Assembly (NCBI GenBank): GCA_009778415.1
Contig: WRJV01000253.1
Span: forward strand, 1 to 9,244
Length of the DNA: 9,244 nucleotides
Reading direction: 5' to 3'
Origin: Clostridiales bacterium
GTDB lineage: Bacteria > Bacillota > Clostridia > Peptostreptococcales > Anaerovoracaceae
This document shows positions 1 through 5,321 of the stretch, piece after piece. A model generated the notes under the pieces. The model searched no databases. It saw nothing but the letters and a program-made list of their open reading frames with translations, and was not told the origin of the DNA. A program made the position numbers and the translations under genes. Each line of letters begins with the position of its first letter. Position 1 is the stretch's first letter.

Positions 1-587
1 CCCGCCTTGACGGCGGCGGTTATGAGGGCTGCTGTTTTGTTGCAGTGGATATAGTCGAGCATTTCCCTCGAACACTGTTTCCCCACGGCTTCGACGTCGG
101 CGATCTGCCCTGCTATCATACCCCTGCACCCGCAGCCTTTGGCGATTTCGTACAGTGCGCTGACTCTCTTTTTCAAATTGGCTACGTCGTCAAAGTAAAG
201 CAGCATGTCCTTGCTCATGGCTTCAAAAGCCGAAGACAGGAGCCCGTCGCCTGCAAGTATCGCAATGGCGTCGCCATAAACTTTGTGGTTCGTCGGGAGC
301 CCCCGCCTGAGTTCGTCGTCGTCCATCGCAGGCAAGTCGTCATGGATCAGCGAATACGTGTGGATGTATTCGATGGCGCAAGCATATGGGAGCGCCCCCT
401 TTATGTCCCCGCCGCAAAACTCGCACGCCCCAAGGAGGAGCACCGGCCGAAGCCTCTTTCCTCCGGCTGCCAAGCTGTATTTCATCGCTTCGTAAACCAC
501 TATGCTCTTATGGTCGATTTCTGGCAAAAAATCCAAGAGGTGCTCTTCTACCATCTTTTTGTACAATAAATACTCGGTGTTTTTCAT
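1..587 (-). CDS. ispA: Polyprenyl (farnesyl) diphosphate synthase, 3' end cut by window edge
   Basis: This gene condenses isopentenyl diphosphate with allylic diphosphates to make C15 (possibly C20) isoprenoid precursors in the cytosol. About 195 residues are visible. They show GGKRLRP (residues 42-48, substrate-binding basic motif), IHDDLPAMDDDELRRG (81-96, the first aspartate-rich motif) preceded by the IHTYSL helix usual in bacterial IspA, GQ-x-x-D (160-164) and H-x-N-K-T (181-185). The second aspartate-rich motif (FQIxDDxLD) should lie beyond the left edge. The ATG at 587 is supported by GAGGTGA seven bases upstream, and this Shine-Dalgarno overlaps the xseB stop codon. It follows xseB with a 7-base gap, as in B. 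subtilis and many Clostridia, where dxs often comes next. The motifs do not settle product length exactly. Confidence 0.95.
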   Translation of the reverse strand, partial: MKNTEYLLYKKMVEEHLLDFLPEIDHKSIVVYEAMKYSLAAGGKRLRPVLLLGACEFCGGDIKGALPYACAIEYIHTYSLIHDDLPAMDDDELRRGLPTNHKVYGDAIAILAGDGLLSSAFEAMSKDMLLYFDDVANLKKRVSALYEIAKGCGCRGMIAGQIADVEAVGKQCSREMLDYIHCNKTAALITAAVKA

Positions 588-594
588 CTCGGCT

Positions 595-783
595 TCACCT
601 CGCGTACGTGCTGATTTTTTGCTTGGCGCCATTGAGTATTTCGCTGCATTTGTCGTAATACCCTATTCCCTTTTCAAAGTTTTCAATGGCTTCGCTCAGC
701 GTTATGTCTGGTTTGTTCAGGTCTGCGGCAGATTTTTCCAGCCCTGCCAGGGCTTCTTCAAAAGTTAGCTCCTTATTTGACAT
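595..783 (-). CDS. xseB: Exodeoxyribonuclease VII small subunit
   Basis: XseB binds the coiled-coil region of XseA to form exonuclease VII, which degrades single-stranded DNA from both ends. The 62-residue product is short, acidic and helical, with the family signature FEEALAGLEKSAADL (residues 8-22), a LSEAIENFEKG segment (29-39) and a C-terminal helix with YYDKCSEILNGAKQKI (42-57). It is shorter than the roughly 75-85 residues usual for the family; what is missing is the C-terminal tail. Its start lies 11 bases inside the end of xseA, and a GGGGGGA purine tract sits just upstream of the ATG. Identity is firm from both sequence and position. Confidence 0.93.
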   Translation of the reverse strand: MSNKELTFEEALAGLEKSAADLNKPDITLSEAIENFEKGIGYYDKCSEILNGAKQKISTYAR

Positions 784-1927
784 TTCGTCCCCCCCTTATT
801 TCGTTTACTGTGCAATCCGCCCTTCCGTCAGAAAAAACGACCGTAAGCAGGTCGCCCGGGCCAAAAGCGGATGCAGTGCCCCTGAGAATGCCCCCTTTAT
901 CTAAAATGGCGCCGTAGCCCAGCGACATGATGTTCGCCGGGTTTAAGGAATCCAGCCTTACTCTTAGCGAGTTTGCCGCCGCCATGCAAAGATCGATCTT
1001 GTTTTCGAAGATTTTTGTAAAAGCGCTTAAGTTGTATGCGTCAAGCAGCCGTTTCTTGTTTTGCACGTACCGTTCGGCTGCCTCAAAAAGGTTTTCTTTC
1101 AATGAACCAGCGTAAAGCTTCAGTTCTGCGATGTCCGGCACAGCCAGCTGCGCCGCAGCCGTGGGGGTTTCAGCCCTGACGTCGGCGACAAAATCCGATA
1201 TCGTCACGTCTATTTCGTGCCCCACCGCCGATATGACAGGTATTGCGGACTCGAATATGCTCCTCGCCACGATTTCTTCGTTGAAAGCCCATAGTTCTTC
1301 TATTGAGCCCCCTCCCCTGCCTGTTATGATAATGTCGGTCTTTGGGAACTCACGGTTGATTGCGCCTATGGCATCCGATATGTCCTGGGCCGCGCCTTTC
1401 CCCTGCACAAGGACAGGGAACACCAGCACGTCAACTATGTTGTTCCTGGCTGTGATTATTTTCAGCATGTCCTCCACTGCCGCGCCGCTCCCTGACGTGA
1501 CGATGGCGACGCTTTGGGGGAATTTCGGGAGCTGTTTCTTGTGCCTCGCGTCGAACAGCCCTTCGTCATAGAGTTTTTTCTTGAGCTTGTCAAAAGCTAT
1601 CGAGAGGCTCCCCTGCCCGGACACCTCGACATCCCTTACGTTTAGCGAATAGGTTCCGCCTTTTTCGTATATGAAGATGTAGCCTGACGCCGTTATCTCC
1701 ATGCCGTTTTCCAGCGCGTACCGCAGGCTGCGCACCTTGTCAGCCGGAAGGAAGCAGTTTATCTTGCTCCCTGCGTCTTTCATTGTGAAGTAAACGTGCC
1801 CCGTCTCGTGGTATTTAACGTTTGAGGTTTCGCCTATGACAGAAACGTTGCCGAGCAGGGGGTCGGTCTGGACCACCCTCTTGATGTAAGAGTTCAGCTG
1901 AGTCACGCTGACAGGTTTCATCGCCAT
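773..1927 (-). CDS. xseA: Exodeoxyribonuclease VII large subunit
   Basis: XseA is the catalytic and DNA-binding subunit of exonuclease VII, which trims single-stranded DNA in repair and recombination. An N-terminal OB-fold spans about residues 5-100. The catalytic domain follows, with GRGGGSIEELWAFNEE (203-218) and GHEIDVTISDFVADVRAETP (236-255), the diagnostic motifs. A helical XseB-binding region covers about 265-330, and a short beta tail (about 335-375) closes the protein. At 384 residues it is about 60 shorter than the B. subtilis and E. coli proteins, and the loss falls in the helical region. The ATG at 1927 has GGGGGTGAAG at good spacing; a second in-frame ATG at 1921 overlaps the upstream stop as ATGA and is the alternative start. 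It overlaps the upstream Kae1-like gene by 10 bases and xseB by 11. Confidence 0.96.
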   Translation of the reverse strand: MAMKPVSVTQLNSYIKRVVQTDPLLGNVSVIGETSNVKYHETGHVYFTMKDAGSKINCFLPADKVRSLRYALENGMEITASGYIFIYEKGGTYSLNVRDVEVSGQGSLSIAFDKLKKKLYDEGLFDARHKKQLPKFPQSVAIVTSGSGAAVEDMLKIITARNNIVDVLVFPVLVQGKGAAQDISDAIGAINREFPKTDIIITGRGGGSIEELWAFNEEIVARSIFESAIPVISAVGHEIDVTISDFVADVRAETPTAAAQLAVPDIAELKLYAGSLKENLFEAAERYVQNKKRLLDAYNLSAFTKIFENKIDLCMAAANSLRVRLDSLNPANIMSLGYGAILDKGGILRGTASAFGPGDLLTVVFSDGRADCTVNEIRGGRNVK

Positions 1928-2871
1928 AACTGCTTCACCCCCAGAACTGCCATGCCCACCGCGTTGTCGGAAGACAGGGCTTGGTCACCGAAATCCACTG
2001 CCACCTCAGTGCCGTCGAAACAATCGTGCAGCGCGCCGTGCAGATATTTGCTGGAAGAAACGCCGCCGGCGAAGAGCACGTCCTTGATTCCTGTTTCAGC
2101 CACCGCGTTTTCGGTCAATCTGACCAGTGCTGCGGCAATTTTGCTAATGACTTCTTTGACCAGCATGTCCTTTTGGCCATCCAAAAGCCCACTGCCTATT
2201 ACTCTCGCTGCTTGGGTCTCAATCCCGGACAAGTTGATGAAAAGCCCGTCTACCGGAATGGCCTTAAGGAAGCTGCTGCACCCATCGGCTCTGATGGAAA
2301 TCTCGTCGAATGCGCCGCCGCAGGGGAAAGGCATGCCGAGCAGCACCCCCGTCCTGTCGATGGCCTGCCCGAAGGATATGTCCTTAGTGCCGCCGATTAT
2401 CTTGATCGCGCCCCCGTCCACTGCAAGCAGCTCGCTCGTCCCGCCTGACAAATGGTAGCAGAGGAACTTTGCTTTTTCCTTGAAGCTGCTGCTGTTCTTG
2501 ACAGCTTCAATATGCCCTTCCTGGTGGGAAAACCTAAAAATCGGTATGCCCAAAGCATGGGAAAACACCGTCGCGATGTTCTCGCCGGCTTTGAACACCG
2601 GCATGTACGAAGAATCCACAGGCCTTGGCCGGGTGGAAACGGACACAGCAACAAACCTGCCGCCCTTTCCTGCCACCGCTTCCCCTATCAGCCTCGGGAG
2701 CGCCTCAAGGTGCTGAAAAAGGGCGTGGGACTGCCGAAGCCCCCTTTCGCCCGCTTTTACTGCCAGTGGTTCCCTCAAATCCAGCACTGTTTCACCACTG
2801 CTGCTGACTACCGCCACCGACGTCTTGTAGTTGCTTGTATCTATCCCGAGCACTAAATCTTTATTTTGCAT
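1918..2871 (-). CDS. Divergent TsaD/Kae1-family (Gcp-like, M22) paralogue
   Basis: The 317-residue protein has the ASKHA fold layout of TsaD/Kae1, the enzyme that makes t6A37 on tRNAs. The metal-binding pair H116 and H120 is kept in HQEGH, and the third ligand is probably D302 in SSDNA. GGV (269-271) and the phosphate-loop-like LSGGTSELL (141-149) are also present. It departs from true TsaD at other motifs: the N-terminal S-x-D-E-T motif reads TSNYKTS (12-18), and SGGHTQ reads SGGTSE, so a conserved histidine is lost. It is therefore probably not the cell's t6A synthase but the clostridial paralogue often labelled O-sialoglycoprotein endopeptidase or Kae1-like. Its function is unknown and peptidase activity should not be assumed. 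It starts 11 bases inside nusB with no strong Shine-Dalgarno, which suggests coupled translation. Confidence 0.88.
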   Translation of the reverse strand: MQNKDLVLGIDTSNYKTSVAVVSSSGETVLDLREPLAVKAGERGLRQSHALFQHLEALPRLIGEAVAGKGGRFVAVSVSTRPRPVDSSYMPVFKAGENIATVFSHALGIPIFRFSHQEGHIEAVKNSSSFKEKAKFLCYHLSGGTSELLAVDGGAIKIIGGTKDISFGQAIDRTGVLLGMPFPCGGAFDEISIRADGCSSFLKAIPVDGLFINLSGIETQAARVIGSGLLDGQKDMLVKEVISKIAAALVRLTENAVAETGIKDVLFAGGVSSSKYLHGALHDCFDGTEVAVDFGDQALSSDNAVGMAVLGVKQLWR

Positions 2872-3268
2872 CTTTTATCTTTGCGACTTTGCCGAGGACG
2901 CCGTTGACGAACTTCCCCGAACCCTCCGTTCCGTACTTTTTTGCTATATCGACGGCTTCGTTTATGGCAACCGCATCTGGAATGTCTGCCATGTTCATGA
3001 TTTCCAGCACTGCAACCCTGATCACTGCAAGGTCGACTTTGCACATGCGTTCGATCTTCCAGTTTTTGCTGGATTCTCTTATCAGCCCGTCGGCGGCAGG
3101 CAGGTTTTCCGCTATGCAGGCGTACATCCTCTCCAAGTACTCAACCTGCTCCGCGTCCTCTATGTTTTCCTCGAAAAACCTGGCTTTGTGGGCCCTGCTG
3201 TAATCATTTTGCACTTCCATTGAAAAAAGCATTTTCATAAGAAGTTCACGCGCTTCAGACCTGTTCAT
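2861..3268 (-). CDS. nusB: Transcription antitermination factor NusB
   Basis: NusB pairs with NusE (ribosomal protein S10) on boxA RNA and supports antitermination in rRNA operons. The 135-residue all-helical protein has the family pattern: an N-terminal R-x-x-A-R-x-x-L-M-K-x-L-F (residues 3-15, including the arginine-rich start used for RNA binding), DLAVIRVAVLEI (78-89), IPDAVAINEAVDIAKKYGTE (95-114) and the C-terminal KFVNGVLGKVAK (118-129). Length is normal. Its start overlaps asp23 by 14 bases without a convincing Shine-Dalgarno, so coupling to asp23 translation is likely. The yqhY-nusB pairing is the one seen in B. subtilis. Confidence 0.96.
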   Translation of the reverse strand: MNRSEARELLMKMLFSMEVQNDYSRAHKARFFEENIEDAEQVEYLERMYACIAENLPAADGLIRESSKNWKIERMCKVDLAVIRVAVLEIMNMADIPDAVAINEAVDIAKKYGTEGSGKFVNGVLGKVAKIKDAK

Positions 3269-3638
3269 CTGCTGAGCCGCCCTCGCCTTTCATGCGGACG
3301 CCCTGGACGTGTATGTTCACAGCCTTGACAAGCGCATCCGTCATCTCTTCGATTTCATTTTTTACGTTTTCCTGTATGTCCCATGCCACGGCAGGGATTT
3401 TAACGCCGTAGTCCACGACGATATAGATGTCGACTGTGATCCCGTCGTCGTGCTGGGAAATTTTAAGCCCCTTGTAAAGCGGGTCTTTCCCAAAAAAGCT
3501 CTTTGAAAAATTGTCCGAAAACACCGGGCTGAATTCCGCAACGCCCGGAGTCCTAAGCGTTGCGTTGACGGCGCATATCGCAATCACCTCGTCTGCTATC
3601 TTGACTATGCCGGATTTCTCGTCGTTGTCGTTGCTCAT
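3255..3638 (-). CDS. Asp23/Gls24 (DUF322) family protein, YqhY-like
   Basis: The 127-residue protein belongs to the Asp23/Gls24 family of small alpha/beta proteins. Its layout is typical: VKIADEVIAICAVNATLRTPGV near residues 12-33, a central beta stretch with ISQHDDGITVDIYIVVDYG (about 60-78), KIPAVAWDIQENVKNEIEEM (about 80-99) and VNIHVQGVR near the end. In B. subtilis the homologue YqhY sits between accBC and nusB and is linked to control of acetyl-CoA carboxylase; the nusB neighbour is kept here but accBC is not. I chose the ATG at 3638 because AGGTGA lies six bases upstream; a GTG immediately before it (3641) is the alternative. An extended -10 promoter lies just upstream, so this is probably the first gene of the asp23-nusB-ispA transcript. 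Its precise role here is not known. Confidence 0.9.
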   Translation of the reverse strand: MSNDNDEKSGIVKIADEVIAICAVNATLRTPGVAEFSPVFSDNFSKSFFGKDPLYKGLKISQHDDGITVDIYIVVDYGVKIPAVAWDIQENVKNEIEEMTDALVKAVNIHVQGVRMKGEGGSADEQV

Positions 3639-3644
3639 CACCTC

Positions 3645-3650
3645 TCACCT
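3645..3650 (-). promoter_or_regulatory. Shine-Dalgarno of asp23
   Basis: AGGTGA lies six bases before the ATG at 3638 and favours that start over the GTG at 3641. With the predicted transcription start near 3655 the 5' leader would be under 20 bases, which leaves no room for a riboswitch or attenuator. Confidence 0.6.
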
Positions 3651-3661
3651 GCCTTGCAAAC

Positions 3662-3691
3662 ATTATATCAGAACCGGAACGGATTTAACAG
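3662..3691 (-). promoter_or_regulatory. Extended -10 sigma-A promoter for asp23-nusB-kae1-xseAB-ispA
   Basis: On the minus strand TGATATAAT (3670-3662) is a perfect extended -10 element (TGnTATAAT). An 18-base spacer separates it from a poor -35, CTGTTA (3691-3686), which matches TTGACA at three of six positions. Weak -35 hexamers are typical of extended -10 promoters. It sits in the 67-base gap between the upstream transporter stop and asp23. I see no clear terminator in that gap, so readthrough from the upstream block may also feed this operon. Confidence 0.65.
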
Positions 3692-3705
3692 CACTAAATT
3701 ATCAA

Positions 3706-4155
3706 CTACTCCGGCGCCGCGCTGCTCCCGGCCCTAAAAACAATAACAAGGCCGGCTATGCAAAAAACAACGCCTGCATATTGCCTCAGCGAAACCGTTT
3801 CGTGAAAAAACACCTGCCCTACGCCCACCATGCACATGGCCAAAATAACATTGCACACCATTCCGCCGAGGCTGATGTTCCAGCCTGCCCTGTAGAGGAA
3901 AATGTAGCCGCTCTCAAGGCCTATCGAAGCGAGGGCAAAGGTCGCCACAGCCCAATTGAACTGCGACCACTCGGCGCTTATCGCCGCTGCCGGGTTCAGC
4001 ACCTCAAACAGCAGGAAATAAAAAACCGCTAAGATGGAATATATTATGGCGATGCCTGCGTAAGCGTTCAGCTCCTCGTTGATAGACTTTGAACTGATGT
4101 CGTATACGACGTTCGACACGACGATTATCAATATTGGTAAAAAAAACAAAAACAT
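3706..4155 (-). CDS. Half-length DMT/EamA-like membrane protein, second of a paralogous pair
   Basis: The 149-residue hydrophobic protein has about five predicted membrane segments (about residues 2-20, 30-52, 68-88, 99-118, 126-141), half of a normal ten-segment EamA transporter. It is clearly a paralogue of the gene just upstream: both share SNVxYDIS-x-KS (D19, K23), an acidic residue before GY (E81), the YRAGW motif (88-92), VCN (100-102) and HET/RET after the fourth segment. Unlike its partner, the loop after segment two (NPAAAISAEWSQFN) has no basic residue, which fits an opposite membrane orientation. The start is ATG at 4155 with AGAAGG six bases upstream; it follows its partner by 33 bases. 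Substrate is unknown; a heterodimeric exporter of a small molecule or cationic drug is an inference. Confidence 0.78.
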   Translation of the reverse strand: MFLFFLPILIIVVSNVVYDISSKSINEELNAYAGIAIIYSILAVFYFLLFEVLNPAAAISAEWSQFNWAVATFALASIGLESGYIFLYRAGWNISLGGMVCNVILAMCMVGVGQVFFHETVSLRQYAGVVFCIAGLVIVFRAGSSAAPE

Positions 4156-4188
4156 AGCAAGCCTTCTTTTCGTTTTGCTGCCCCTGCG

Positions 4189-4620
4189 TCAAACCGTTAT
4201 CAGCGCAAAGCCGGCAAAGCACAGCAATATGCCAGCGACATGTTTCCTGTTGATCGTTTCGCGGTAAAAAACGACGCCGACAAAAATAAGCGACATAGCA
4301 ATCAGTATGTTGCAAACCAGCGATGCAAAGCTGACCTCCCAGCCTGCCCGAAACGCCAGCACGTACCCGAGGTCAAGGCCGGTGCAGCCGAGCGCAAGAG
4401 AATACGTCGCCCGGTTGACTTTTTTCAGTTCCTTCAGCAAATTCTTGTTCTCGCTTGTAGCAAAAAAAAGCGCAACCGAAACCACAGCCGCCAGCAAGTA
4501 ATAGATGGACATCCCAGCTATCGCGTTGATGTCTTCCGGAAACGACTTCGCGGAAATATCGTAAAGCACATTGGACAAAACGATGAACGCTATTGGAAAG
4601 TAGTACGAATACCGCCGCAT
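4189..4620 (-). CDS. Half-length DMT/EamA-like membrane protein, first of a paralogous pair
   Basis: The 143-residue protein has about five predicted membrane segments (about residues 6-22, 31-54, 73-91, 98-119, 127-143). Shared landmarks with the next gene are SNVLYDISAKS (16-26), D83 before GY, FRAGW (90-94) and VCN (102-104). Basic residues cluster at the N-terminus (MRRY), in the loop after segment two (about 57-70, five Lys/Arg) and after segment four (RETINRKH), so the positive-inside rule predicts a cytoplasmic N-terminus. It is placed in the drug/metabolite transporter superfamily by pattern; substrate is unknown. The ATG at 4620 is chosen because AAGGAG lies eight bases upstream and it overlaps the previous stop as TGATG; a GTG at 4623 is possible. 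Coupled expression with the B3/4 gene is likely. Confidence 0.78.
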   Translation of the reverse strand: MRRYSYYFPIAFIVLSNVLYDISAKSFPEDINAIAGMSIYYLLAAVVSVALFFATSENKNLLKELKKVNRATYSLALGCTGLDLGYVLAFRAGWEVSFASLVCNILIAMSLIFVGVVFYRETINRKHVAGILLCFAGFALITV

Positions 4621-5321
4621 CACTCAAACTCCTTGGCTGTACCCTCGCCCAACACCGCCGTCCTCACATCTGCGCCGAAATACCTCGCAAGGCCGGAGGC
4701 AAAATCGCCGCGCACTTTTTCCGCTGCCTCATGGGGCAGCGCGCTCAATATCTCCGACACGAACAGGATGTTCCTGCTTTTGCCCGTGATCAGGGCGTGC
4801 TTTGACTGCTTCCACACGAAGTGCCTTGTGATTACGGTGCTGCCGTCTGTATAGCTCACTTCGCCGGCCGGCAGTCTGATGCTCTCGTCGCTGTCCATGC
4901 TCTCGAAGGTGTCCCCTGCGCAGGAAAAGCGCAGCGTCAGGTCGTGCGCCAGGTCGTCTGCGTCGTAGGCCCCTGCCGGGGCTATGTTCCAGAGCGAGAC
5001 GGCATTGTAAAAATCCACCACAGGGCTTATGGCGACAGGCTCGGGCGCCTTCATGGCGCGCCTGACAAGGGCTTCTATCGAGCTGGGGAAGTTTTTCCTT
5101 GAAACCCCCACCGCTTTCATGCTCTCGCCCCAGGGCTTGATGTTTGGGTGGGATTGGGGGTTGCCGTACCGGGCGCCCTCCTCCCCGGCATGCTGCCACG
5201 CCCCGGCAAGTTCATCTCTGATGCCTCCCGGATCCTTCACCTTAAGGTTTTCCGCATAGGCAGCCACGACCCTGATCCCCGGGAATGCCTTGAATATCTC
5301 ATCTTCAATCCGAAACCTCAA
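4620..5321 (-). CDS. Free-standing B3/4 domain protein (PheRS-beta editing-domain relative)
   Basis: The product matches the solo B3/4 domain family, related to the module in the beta subunit of phenylalanyl-tRNA synthetase that hydrolyses mischarged Tyr-tRNA(Phe). With the start below it is 233 residues, essentially one domain. Diagnostic segments, in order, are RIEDEIFKAFPGI near the N-terminus, FPSSIEALVRRAMKAPEPVA, ISPVVDFYNAVSLWNIAPAG and AYDADDL in the middle, then GEVSYTDG, VITRHFVWKQS and SRNILFVSEIL toward the end. Function of the solo proteins is not settled; trans-editing or binding of tRNA or an amino-acid-like ligand is inference. I prefer TTG at 5321, because GGAGGGG lies six bases upstream and the protein then begins where relatives do; GTG at 5336 is the alternative. 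The gene overlaps the CNNM gene by 17 bases and the first half-transporter by one. Confidence 0.87.
   Translation of the reverse strand: MRFRIEDEIFKAFPGIRVVAAYAENLKVKDPGGIRDELAGAWQHAGEEGARYGNPQSHPNIKPWGESMKAVGVSRKNFPSSIEALVRRAMKAPEPVAISPVVDFYNAVSLWNIAPAGAYDADDLAHDLTLRFSCAGDTFESMDSDESIRLPAGEVSYTDGSTVITRHFVWKQSKHALITGKSRNILFVSEILSALPHEAAEKVRGDFASGLARYFGADVRTAVLGEGTAKEFE

Noticed and set aside
45..569. A 174-residue plus-strand frame opposite ispA.
   Set aside because: The minus strand carries all the early IspA motifs over the same bases, so this is a shadow.
1952..2458. Plus-strand frames of 155-168 residues opposite the Kae1-like gene.
   Set aside because: They lie antisense to a conserved family and contain no domain-like sequence.
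1918..2871. Calling the Kae1-like protein a secreted O-sialoglycoprotein endopeptidase.
   Set aside because: There is no signal peptide, and that peptidase label for the family is historical; the fold is an ASKHA nucleotide-binding one.
3706..4620. Calling the paired membrane proteins Small Multidrug Resistance (EmrE-type) subunits.
   Set aside because: They are longer (143-149 residues, about five segments), and the catalytic glutamate context of SMR proteins in the first segment is absent; half of an EamA protein fits better.
4240..4854. A 204-residue plus-strand frame.
   Set aside because: It spans the antisense of two different overlapping genes, has no plausible ribosome site and a shadow-like, basic composition.
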